Assembly: GCA_964036295.1 (NCBI GenBank)
Contig: OZ038469.1
Coordinates: forward strand, 6,588,067 to 6,652,066
Length of the DNA: 64,000 nucleotides
Direction: 5' to 3'
Origin: Plumapathes pennacea
Lineage: Eukaryota > Cnidaria > Anthozoa > Antipatharia > Myriopathidae
The notes under the pieces were generated by a model. That model worked only from the letters and a program-made list of their open reading frames with translations, made no database searches and was not told where the DNA came from. Positions 55,417 through 64,000 of the stretch are shown here, piece after piece. The first letter of the stretch is position 1. Every line of letters begins with the position of its first letter. The position numbers and the translations under genes were made by a program.

Positions 55417-56905
55417 ATGGAATTAGAAGTGGATGAGCTCCAGCTCCAGCTGGAGGCCAAAGTTTGTGGCCTTGGGATGGAAGCCTTGACCGACTTGGCG
55501 AAGCAGTTGAAAGTAAACACGGAAGGGTTAAGGAAAGTGATTCTCTCCAAGAAGATTCGCGTGAAAATGGAACAAGAGGTTGAAGAATCAGAGGACAAAA
55601 AGGGACTACTGGTGAGTTTTGCTACATTGATCGCTGGAAATCCACCGCCGCTCGAAGGCGACGATAAACAGAGCCACATGAAAGACGAGCTCGCGAGACC
55701 GGACGAAAAGCCCGAAGAACAAGCAAAGGAGGCCACGTTGAAGGTAAAGGTGGATGTTAGTAAAATTCTTAAACGAGATTTCAAGATCCACAAAATAATA
55801 GGAGAAAACTATAAGGATGGACTATCGGTTGTGAGTCTCACCAGGCAAATTGATACGGGTATAACAACGGGCTATAAAGAAAGCGAGGTCATCGAAGCCG
55901 TGATCCGAGCAGTTAGCCCGAGCTTGAAACTGAGATCCTATCTAGAAATAATCCAGGATTTGACTTTGGTGCGATTGAAGCAAATTATAAAAGCTCATTT
56001 CAAGCAGAAATCAGGGACAAAACTGTATCAGGAACTATCTGTGATACACCAGGAGACAAGTGAGTCCTCTCAGGATTTTCTTATCTGGGCTATGAACCTG
56101 AATCAGCAGGTTATTTTCGTATCAAGGGCAAGTGACAGTGCTATCAAATACGAGCCCCCTTTGGTCCAGGCACTATTCTTGCTTGACTGGGCTACAGGAG
56201 TCAGTCAGGGCAAAGTTATGCCCCTCCCTGGAGAAACCTGATGTGACTGATGAGGAACTCATGGAGAAAATCAACCATGTCCGTTGAAATGGAATGGCAA
56301 AATAAGATGGGTACAGCTAGTAAGAAAGGGGCAGGGGTTAGCCAAGTTAGGACCACACCCTCTACTGATGACCTGGCCCCAGGATATCCCAGTCAAGAAC
56401 CCCAGAAAAAGAGTGCTAAATCCCAAGAAAAAGGGGCAAAACCAAATAGTTTGGTTGCAGCACTGGAAGCTGTACAGTCAGATCTTGCATCCCTAAAGGA
56501 AGCTCTCCATAGGCCCCCTCCTCAACCACCAGGAGAAACCTCCAGAGAATACTCACAAACTCCTCAGCCACGCAACCAACGTCGACAGTGCAGTTGGTGC
56601 CAGGCTTCAGGAATGAACAGGTGTGACCACTGTTTCAAGTGTGGTTCAGCAGATCGCTTTGCAAGAGGGTGTCAGAAGGGTTATGGTTCGGGAAACGGGA
56701 ACAGGCTGCAAGCAAGGGACGGGATGTAGCTGAGCAAGCCAAGATGTCCCATGCCTGCAGGTGCTGTGGAAAGGAGGACCAAACTCCTTTTCAGAAGTGT
56801 AGCCATTGCCAAACTGTCAGATATTGTTCCCCTGGGTGACAGCGGAGACACTGGAAGTTACATAAAGCACTGTGTCAAGCAATCACCTGGTTAACTAACA
56901 GAAAA
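55417..56905 (+). pseudogene. Gypsy gag with zinc knuckle and MYND finger
   Basis: ATG 55417 follows the PBS directly. The N-terminal 60 residues are helical (SAP-like), then comes an acidic linker. A capsid-like part (LKRDFKIHKIIGENYKDGLS to LYQELSVIHQETSESSQDFL) is of the gypsy/PNMA type. Frame changes occur near 56200 and 56280. CFKCGSADRFARGCQ is a zinc knuckle in which the usual His is Arg. It is followed, in another frame, by CRCCGKEDQTPFQKCSHCQT and, after an in-frame TGA near 56838, RRHWKLHKALC: together a MYND-type finger. MYND domains bind proline-rich partners; its role in this element is unknown. Confidence 0.75.
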
Positions 56906-59900
56906 CACCAAGAGGACCGGGTGAACGACGGGGCATGTATGAGTCATCTATCACCAAAGGAACATGCTAAGCTGGTCCAGTTAGTTGGACAGAAATGTAC
57001 AGTGACATGCCTTCTTGATAGGGTACTGAGGCCCTCTGGGACACCGGAGCCCAAGTATCCATACTTTCACATAGTTGGGTCAAACAAAATCTACCAGGGA
57101 ATGAGGTTCGAGACATTGGAGAGCTGCTAGGCAGGGATGGGCTAGCCTTGAAGGCAGCCAATGGAACTGATCTCCCCTATGCAGGTTGGATGGAGATAAA
57201 TTTTAGTTATTTAAATTCTGCTGACAGTATCAGGGTACCCTCCCTTGTGTCAAGAGATGCACTGGATGCCCCTATTGTTGGGTATAATGTAATTGAAGAG
57301 ATAACTAATTGCTCCACTGGTAATGCTCCACCTGACACAAGAGAACCAATAGTGGACATTCTAACCTCAAGTTTGGCCAGTACAAATCGTGATCAAGTGG
57401 AGGCCCTTGTCCAACTCATCAAAACGGAAACACCAAGTGAACTGTCTCCTGTGAGGACAAGGAAACAGGACACAGTCATCCCTAGAGGACAGTCAGTCTG
57501 TGTACCATGTCGTGCCACTGAAGGTCACACCGACAGTAGAATACCAGTGCTATTCGAACTTGACCCCAACCCATCCTGGCCTATGGGACTGCAGATCCAA
57601 GAGACTCAAGTAATCACTGCAGGAGGTTCTACCCATCGGGTCAATATTCGTGTGGACAACCCAACTGGGCATGACATCACATTGAAAGGATGAACCACAC
57701 TAGGACACCCCTCCAGCAGGTGAAGTCAGTCACTCCACTCGAGGTGAAACGGAAGGAAACACCCATCATTACCGACACAGAAAACTCTACAAGCGTAGAT
57801 ACCCAGGAGCGAAACCTCAGTGAAACTAGCGACAGCAACACTGCGAAAGAACACACCAACAGCATACCTGATACCCTAGCAGGACTTTCTGCCGAGCAGA
57901 AGAGAGTTGCCAGAAAAATGTTGGAAGAGGAAGCGGAGTCATTTTCTCAGACGGATGATGATATTGGTAGTGCAGAGGAGTTACAAGTGACCATCAACCT
58001 CACTGATCCAACACCAGACCTATACATCAATTCTGCAGCCCCTGTACTCTAAGTCAAACAGTATGTCGAAGACCTGTTAAACAGGAGATGGATTCGACAC
58101 TCAAGATCAGCCTATTCATCCCCAGTCGTCTGTGTTCAAAAGAAAGATGGAACCTTACGGTTGTGTGTAGACTATCGACAGCTAAACCTCAAGACAGTCC
58201 CTGACAGGCACCTGCTGCCCAGAATCCAAGACACGTTGCAGAGCCTTGGTGGAAATCACTGGTTTACACTCCTGGACCAGGGCAAGGCATACCACCAGGG
58301 CTTTGTGAGCCCTGAGAGCAGACATAAGACCGCCTTTGTGACGCCATGGGGGCTTCGAGTGGGTTTGTTTACCATTTGGGTTGAGAAATGCACCAGCGGA
58401 ATTCCAGCGCTTTATGGAATACTGTTTGAATGGTCTTAGGGACGATATCTGTATACCATATCTTGATATCATTGTTTTCAGCCGAACATTCGAAGATCAC
58501 GTAAACCACCTGCGGCAAGTTCTACAACGCCTGCGGAGTTGCGGCATAAAGCTCAAGGCAAAGAAATGTAGACTCTTCCAACGGGAGGTCAACTACCTAG
58601 GACATATTGTGTCGGCAACTGGTTACAGGTTGGATGATGCAAACGTGGAGGCAGTCACAGGCCTAAAGGATACCAAGCCAGCAACGGTGGGGGAGGTGCG
58701 CAAGTTGTTGGGCCTCCTCGGGTACTACCATAGATATGTTCAGGACTTTGCCAGAATTGCCCGACCTCTGTTTGAATTGCTACAGGCAAACCCAGAAGGC
58801 AGATCCAAAGGAGTGGGCAGGCCAAACCATGCAAACCATGGGACTGTGTCGTCTACACAACCAGTTGTCTGGGAGGAACAGCATCAGGAGGCGCTTGAAC
58901 TGCTTAGTCATTTAGCAAGTCCTCCAATCCTAGGGTATCCAGATTTTCAGCAGCCCTTTGTATTGCACAAATATGCATCCCAGGAGGGTCTCGGCATGGT
59001 TCTATACCAAAGACAGGATGGAAAGATGCGAGTCATGGGGTACGGCTCAATATCACTGACAAAGGCAGAAAGGAATTACCACCTCCACTCAGGGAAACTT
59101 GAATTCTTGGTGCTGAAGTGGGCAGTCTGTGAGCATTTCAGGGACTACCTCTACTATGCACCCCACTTCACAGTCTACACTGATAATAACCCTCTTACGT
59201 ATGTGCTGACCACGGCGAAGTTGAATGCTACTGGTCATCGATGGATAGCCGAACTCGCAGATTTTTTCTTTACAATCAAGTACAGGCCTGGACACTTGAA
59301 CATCGATGCCGACGCACTCGCACGAATGCCCCAGGACATTGATTCATACTTGGAGACACACACACAGAGCATTTCCCAGAATGATATCGAGGCTACCATA
59401 GCTGGAGTAGAAGCACAAAGTAGAGGACACAATCTGGGTGTCTGCCGTGAGTTGTGATCCCAGCACTCTGAACATCAAGGAACATCTCCTAGGATCCAGC
59501 AAACCCAACATCAGCAGGACCACTCTCGCAGATGCACAAAAGGAAGGACTCATCGATAGGCAGGGTTCTCATCTTCAAGCAGAACGGGAGGTGACCGTCC
59601 CTACAGGAGGCTAAAAGGGAGTCATCAGACACTCGGACACTCCCGAGGCATTGGCATAAACTACATCTTGATGACGATGGAGTACTATACAGGAAGAACG
59701 GCCCGTACTCACAATTAGTGTTACCACAGCAATTCCATGCAATAGTTTTCAAGGAACTCCATGAAGAAATGGGACACCTGGGAGCACCCAGAGTGATAGC
59801 ACTGGCTCGTGAGCAGTTCTACTGGCCCAACATGGAGAACGACATCACCCATTTTGTAACTAAAGCATGCCAATGTCTGAAGCAACGACCGCCCCATCTA

Positions 59901-60814
59901 CCCACTCGTGCACCACTCCACAGTATCAACATGTCGTACCCTTTTGAATTGGTCTCAATCAACTTCCTTCACCTGGAACAAAGCTCGGGAGGGTATGAAT
60001 ACATCTTGGTCATCATTGATCACTTCACCAGGTTTGCACAAGCGTACCCGACAAGGAATAAGTCAAGTGCAACAGCTGCTGAACGATTGTATAATGACTC
60101 TGTACTCCGATTCGGCTTCCCCATGCAGATACTCCATGATCAAGGGAGGGAGTTTGAGAACAGACTGTTTCACAAATTACAGCAACTCAGCGGAGTCACC
60201 CATCTACGTACAACGCCATACCACCCCCAATGTAATGGGAAGGTAGAAAGATTTAATCGGACCTTGCTGTCTATGTTGAGGACCTTACCGGAGAGCAAGA
60301 AACATAAGTGGAAGGATTCACTGAATAAGGTTGTCCACGCATACAACTGCACGAAGAACGACGCTACCAGATTTTTTCCCTCCTACTTAATGTTTGGCCG
60401 CTCACTGCGCCTACCAGTCGACCTCATGTTTGGGATTCCCCCCGATAAAACTAAGGTGACCCACATTGAGTACACATCAAAATGGGAGGCGGCCATGAGG
60501 GAGGCTTATTCACTGGCCAGGAGCTACAGTCAACAGCTGGCGGGAAGAACTACAACCGAAAGGTGCGATACTCAGGGTTACAAGTCGGCGACAGAGTACT
60601 CGTGCGCAATCTATCACAACGTGGGGGGCATGGGAAACTTCGCTCTCATTGGGAACAGCAGATTCATGTTGTGGTCGAACAGAGCTGGGACCTTCCAGTG
60701 TACAAAGTAAAACCAGAGGAATGTGCAGGGAAACCTTGGGTATTACACAGAAACCTTCTGCCTTGTGACTTCCTCCCAGCTGACCCTCCCCAGTCACTGC
60801 GCCAGTCAGCTTAA
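56906..60814 (+). pseudogene. Gypsy pol: protease, RT, RNase H, integrase
   Basis: Protease ALWDTGAQVSILSHSW at about 57025 (after a frameshift). TAA at 58050-58052 precedes the RT. The RT has LRLCVDYRQLNLKTVPDRHL and FTLLDQGKAYHQG, then an extra base in a G5 run near 58350. The active site reads YLDIIVFS, one Asp short of the normal YLDD. RNase H has [11 protein letters not shown], where the usual TDAS reads KYAS, and [11 protein letters not shown] break at 59457 leads to integrase: HHCC zinc part (HEEMGHLGAPR...CQCLKQ), VSINFLHLEQ (usual Asp now Asn), LHDQGREFEN and YHPQCNGKVERFNR. A GPY/F segment (GDRVLVRNLSQRGGHGKLRS) follows another shift near 60530. The three catalytic losses mean it is inactive. 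Confidence 0.85.
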
Positions 60815-61418
60815 ACAGAAGAAAGGAACTGGTCCACACTCGGGACAACCTCAGAAGGTGGCTCAAGAACCAAGTTCTGAAGACAGTGACAGTGACAACG
60901 AACAGGAACCCCTTGGCTTGTTTCCTGATGAACTGGACAAAGTTCAACCACTGCAACCGGAACTAGGGCAGGATGAACATAACCCAACACCACCAGAAAA
61001 CCTGCAGGACGAGATAAGCCAAGAGGAGTTGGACAATGCACAGATACAATCAGAGGGTGAAGCAAATGTTACCCAGGAGGACACCATCCCCAACCCAGAG
61101 ACAGAAGAGCCACCGTCATTGTCAGGGCCGGCTGTACACACAGGGCGTCCTACTCTTGATCACCAACCCCCAAATATACTGTGCTATGATACTCTGGGCA
61201 ACCCAAGTTACCATCTGTCTGGTGTACCAATTACCTCAAAGTGTTGCAGTTCAACCAGGGATGTACATGTATTCCCCCCATTTGTTCCGCCAGGGCTGAT
61301 ACCCATCTTTTGGCACCACGGATACACTAATATGCTGGGTCAGTGGAAACTATATGGGCACCCAATGTGTCAGGCCCATGGGCAAATGCATTTCCCCAGT
61401 ATGTACATGTACCAGTAA
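60723..61418 (+). pseudogene. Gypsy pol C-terminal tail
   Basis: A Pro/Glu/Asp-rich frame (EPSSEDSDSDNEQEPLGLFP onward) follows the GPY/F part and ends near 61418. It is low in complexity, as is usual for tails of this gypsy group. It contains no chromodomain that I can recognise. Confidence 0.45.
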
Positions 61419-61730
61419 ACTTCAGCAATGTGGAACACTGGAACAGTTTCAGTTATTACAAGTGTTAAAAAAAAAAGTTTTCAACAACCAATATTACTGT
61501 CAGTACACTGTAATCTCAAGATATCTACGTCTCTGACAGTGTCAGTGAGTCTCAGATGACTTAGTAACCGAAAAGTTGAACACAGCAGTTGGATTGAACA
61601 GAGGCTGTGGGACTAAAGGAAGCAGAATAAGATTGTTGTAGGCTTGATCACCCTGCAGGAACATTTTCTGACTGAGTAGTCTGCAGTGATGTTCGTCCAT
61701 GTTATAAGTAATGTCCATGCGGACATTTTT

Positions 61731-61744
61731 AAAGAGGGGGAGTG
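61731..61744 (+). promoter_or_regulatory. Polypurine tract
   Basis: AAAGAGGGGGAGTG directly precedes the 3' LTR, the priming site for plus-strand DNA. Confidence 0.8.
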
Positions 61745-61904
61745 TGTAGGGTCCAGGAAAACGGTAGTACGCAGCCCTTCCCCCTTAGTTAGGTCTCGCT
61801 GTTAGGTGTCACATGATGAGAGAGACATGAGGAGAGTGATGGCAAATAAAAGTGTTGTTTTGAGTTGCAATAGCTTGATTTAGCTACGGTTCACGGGGCT
61901 AACA
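61745..61904 (+). repeat. Gypsy 3' LTR
   Basis: 160 bp, same termini as the 5' LTR, about 5% different; a 2-bp difference in length lies near 61799. Confidence 0.95.
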
Positions 61905-62502
61905 CACACATTGGGAATTCCCACTTCTCCTTATAGTTGTGCATTACCCCAATCAACTCATTCTCTTTTGGTTGTGAAATAAATATTGTGACTTCAATTT
62001 TTGTACTATTGCAATCGCAACTTCTTGTATGCACTTGCATACAAATGATGGAGACACCAAAAAGATTCACAATTGTACGATACTCTGCTGTAGAGGCTAA
62101 ATGGTACAACATTGCAAGACAGCGCTTCATGATAGCCTGCAGCATAGTTGTCTTGTTGCGTGATGTCCACTTCAATTTCATTTGGAATGAAATAAAAGCT
62201 CTCTCTAGTTATTCTGAAATTCTCGTACCATTGATTGTCATCAAACTGTGCATCTGCCATGTCAAACAAGGTTTGTGTTGGGTCTCATCCACATAGAGTG
62301 CTCCCTAAACTTCGTAACAACCACGCTCATCATCATCACAAGCATCCACTTGTATCTCTTCCCTCTACTTATGATCGTGAGGCCCTCCCAAAAGTGGCGA
62401 TTAGTTTCCTTCTTCAATTGCTGCTGACTCCTGTCTTGTTGTGCGGAGCGATGTTTCTTCCTCAGGAAGTGATAAAGCAGACTTTTAAAATAGTTGTCCG
62501 CC
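61905..62502 (-). pseudogene. Harbinger transposase copy 2, 5' part
   Basis: Reverse strand. ATG at about 62502 (MADNYFKSLLYHFLRKKHRS) lies close inside the right end of the element. Later come FDMADAQFDDNQWYENFRIT and RESFYFIPNEIEVDI, then, after frame changes, LASTAEYRTIVNLFGVSI (helix-turn-helix-like part) and NELIGVMHNYKEKWEFPM. There the gypsy element interrupts, just before the first catalytic Asp motif that resumes at 55236. At least two frameshifts lie in this half. Confidence 0.75.
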
Positions 62503-62598
62503 ATTTTCCCGCGAAAATAAAGCACTTTTAGGAGTGCCTGTATGATTATAAGTACTGTGCCAAGGGCTTAAAACTGATCCCGTTTTTGTCATGTAAAC

Positions 62599-62665
62599 AT
62601 GTCGGCACGGTGCTAATTTTTGGGGGTGCCGTGCTGTTATTTTAACGCGTGTAAATGGGGTTTTA
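62599..62665. repeat. Right inverted end of Harbinger copy 2
   Basis: Reverse complement of 51051-51117 (61 of 67 identical). About 100 bp upstream of the transposase start, so it may also hold the promoter. Confidence 0.8.
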
Positions 62666-62738
62666 CTTAAATCATCTGGCTCCCATAATATTAGTGCGCT
62701 CCCACAGATTAGTCTGTCGTTTGGCCAGTTGTATAATC

Positions 62739-63053
62739 ATGGCGAACAGACATGTTTCCAATGCTCCAGAAGCGAACCCTGAATTTGGCTCTTATCAACT
62801 ACGCAGGACGGTTTCTTTGTCGAATCTAGGAACCCCACGCAAAACCCAACCATTTACTGGATCCTTCCTTGCAAAGAAGCATGATCGGACAGTAAATTCT
62901 AAAGAGACTCACAACGTAATCACCAATTCAAGCACAAAGCGACCAGCAACCAAAGGTGCCTCGAACTGCAGTGATGTCAACTCGCTCACCTTACAAGAAC
63001 TCTGTAACTGCGAGCCACTGGGCTCAAACCAGACGTGTCGTAATATTCATTGA
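62739..63053 (+). CDS. Hypothetical ORF, 104 residues
   Basis: ATG in a good context (ATCATGG). The product is basic and Ser/Thr/Asn-rich: MANRHVSNAPEANPEFGSYQ, RRTVSLSNLGTPRKTQPFTG, ending CNCEPLGSNQTCRNIH. It stands just outside the Harbinger element. No family recognised; it could be a single-exon gene, a first exon or chance. Confidence 0.3.
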   Translation: MANRHVSNAPEANPEFGSYQLRRTVSLSNLGTPRKTQPFTGSFLAKKHDRTVNSKETHNVITNSSTKRPATKGASNCSDVNSLTLQELCNCEPLGSNQTCRNIH

Positions 63054-63564
63054 TCATGTCCTATATTTTTATTAGAGTTCAGTTTTCGTTTTTTAATTGA
63101 TAACAGACAACAGACAAGACCATAGTTTTAAAAGGACGTAATCGCCTGTAATTGGGGAAAGAGGTTAGATACTGATTTACATTCGTTTTGGTTTAGTACT
63201 TGATATGCATCTTTGCTTAGTACATTTGTCCAACTTCTTGTTCGATTCATTTTGTGTGTTTTGTTTGTGTTCATTACCTTTTGTCAGACTCGTTACATAA
63301 TATAAGTGCGCAATATGTTTTTGCCCGTATCTTACGCTTTGGTTTTCACCATTGTTTGATTACAGTTTTTACGTACATCTATATCAACTTCAATAAGCAC
63401 TATTTTATGAACCGAAGTGGTCGTTGAGGTCTTAGATGTTCAGTGGAAAACGCCCCCTAGTGGCTGACTCAGAGAACAAACACTGCACTCCTCTCCAGCC
63501 ATTACAGTAAAAACTCTCCAATAACAACAATGTGCTAAAACACAGAAGAGAGAAGAGAGGAGAG
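63054..63564. other. AT-rich non-coding stretch
   Basis: No gene recognised. Ends with a purine-rich run (AGAGAAGAGAGGAGAG) just before the next ORF. Confidence 0.4.
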
Positions 63565-64000
63565 ATGAGCGATTCACGAAGTAAAGGTGAAACAATGGAA
63601 CAAGACGCTTTCGTAGCGAGCAACAAAGGCTCACAGGACGTGAATGAAGATAAACAAAGAAGTCGGGTTCAGACAACGAAGGGCAAGGAGTACAAGTTGG
63701 AGCTCCTTCAAAGAAACCATTCTGCTTCCCTTAGAGCGTGGAAAAGACAACTGATCATAATTGATTCACAACAGGCGGATGGAGCGAAGATCTCCGTTTT
63801 GCAAGAAGAACAAAACAAATTGCAAAATTTGTTCGACGACCTAACAAGCACTAATGACGAATTGACAGGTAAAATGGAATCAACAACAGATGAGCGAGCC
63901 GCTGAGTTACTTCAAGAGAAATGGGATAACGAGTATGCCCAATGTCTTAAAGGAATCAACGAAAGGATCTCGGAGCTTCAGCTCGAACGTGGTTCTGTCT
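63565..64000 (+). CDS. Gag-like coiled-coil ORF, runs off the window
   Basis: ATG 63565 opens a frame with no stop to the window end (145 codons). It starts MSDSRSKGETMEQDAFVASN, then TTKGKEYKLELLQRNHSASL, RAWKRQLIIIDSQQADGAKI and long heptad repeats (KLQNLFDDLTSTNDELTGKM). A TKGKEYxxxLL segment followed by a coiled coil is the usual N-terminus of BEL/Pao-type gag polyproteins in cnidarians, but the diagnostic parts lie beyond the window. No lesion so far. Confidence 0.45.
   Translation, partial: MSDSRSKGETMEQDAFVASNKGSQDVNEDKQRSRVQTTKGKEYKLELLQRNHSASLRAWKRQLIIIDSQQADGAKISVLQEEQNKLQNLFDDLTSTNDELTGKMESTTDERAAELLQEKWDNEYAQCLKGINERISELQLERGSV

Larger units (their letters stand above)
55237..61904 (+). 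mobile_element. Gypsy-type LTR retrotransposon, nested
   Basis: 6,668 bp, bounded by short LTRs (158 and 160 bp, TG...CA) and a 4-bp duplication CACA (55233-55236 and 61905-61908). A primer-binding-site-like TGGCGACCCCTGCCAGGA starts 3-4 bp after the 5' LTR, and a polypurine tract AAAGAGGGGGAGTG abuts the 3' LTR. Gene order gag, protease, RT, RNase H, integrase is that of gypsy (Ty3). No envelope gene is seen. The two LTRs differ at about eight sites plus one 2-bp indel (about 5%), and pol has many lesions, so the insertion is not recent. Confidence 0.95.
51051..62665. mobile_element. PIF/Harbinger element, copy 2, with two nested insertions
   Basis: A 67-bp sequence at 51051-51117 returns inverted at 62599-62665 with 61 of 67 bases identical; its core is GGCACCCCCAAAAATTAGCA. 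Between them lie the two Harbinger genes, Myb/SANT-like (+, 53.0-53.6 kb) and transposase (-, ATG about 62502), each starting near one end. The transposase gene is split by a 6.7-kb gypsy element, and the left end by a 1.8-kb repeat element. Removing both leaves about 3.1 kb, a normal Harbinger size. Similarity of the ends resumes inside the 1.8-kb insertion (ATGACAAAAA on both sides). A 3-bp TSD is not clear. Confidence 0.65.

Noticed and set aside
51051-62665. 3-bp TWA duplication for Harbinger copy 2
   Set aside because: Flanks show TAA-like and TTA-like words but not an identical direct copy, so the TSD was left unstated.
1-64000. CRISPR array, prokaryotic operons or riboswitches
   Set aside because: No regularly spaced identical repeats with unique spacers and no bacterial gene structure; introns and retroelements show a eukaryotic genome.

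Overview
This is eukaryotic DNA: AT-rich, short exons with GT/AG introns, no operons, and dense layers of mobile elements. The repeat families (P2X7-domain genes, CCDC106-like genes, a Ginger-type integrase fused to an OTU protease, PIF/Harbinger pairs, gypsy, BEL/Pao, DIRS-like and LINE pieces) fit an anthozoan cnidarian such as a stony coral or sea anemone. That placement rests on family recognition, not on a search. I recognise no conserved single-copy host gene, so nearly everything here is mobile-element or multicopy accessory sequence, much of it broken.

Layout. 0-2.8 kb: a degraded copy of a multicopy DDE-like gene. 5.2-6.5 kb: a stray exon and a four-exon reverse-strand gene with a CXC-like cysteine motif. 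7.1-9.0 kb: a PIF/Harbinger pair (Myb/SANT-like gene on +, transposase on -), both mutated, with a MITE abutting the first exon. 9.5-12.9 kb: transposon-related exons, a LINE ORF1-like coiled coil and a three-exon reverse-strand P2X7-domain gene. 13.9-15.2 kb: a 616-bp tandem duplication.

15,558-18,490: a complete-looking 2.9-kb element with an exact 8-bp target-site duplication, inverted ends, palindrome-rich subterminal arrays, and a three-exon CCDC106-like gene as its only gene. I could not place it in a transposon superfamily. Next to it are a Ulp1-like protease domain, a large palindrome and a Rep-like (HUH) exon. 22,113-26,618: a Ginger-type element with 132-bp iteron-built inverted repeats, a 4-bp duplication, and an integrase-OTU gene with two frameshifts.

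26.8-40 kb: tandem repeats, a multi-exon gene whose intron holds a 5'-truncated LINE, a Myb/SANT pseudogene, and a coiled-coil/Ulp1-like gene containing a tandem array of micro-exons. 40-44 kb: BEL/Pao and DIRS-like fragments. 44-50 kb: a small unknown three-exon gene, another MITE, a cysteine/histidine-motif pseudogene of a family I associate with HECT ligases, and another multicopy pseudogene.

51,051-62,665: nested insertions. A second Harbinger element with 67-bp inverted ends carries a 1.8-kb satellite-like element inside its left end and a 6.7-kb gypsy element (4-bp duplication) inside the transposase gene. The window ends in a coiled-coil, gag-like ORF that runs off the edge.

Many lesions are 1-nt shifts, some in homopolymers, so some frameshifts could be assembly errors. 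The nested architecture does not depend on them.
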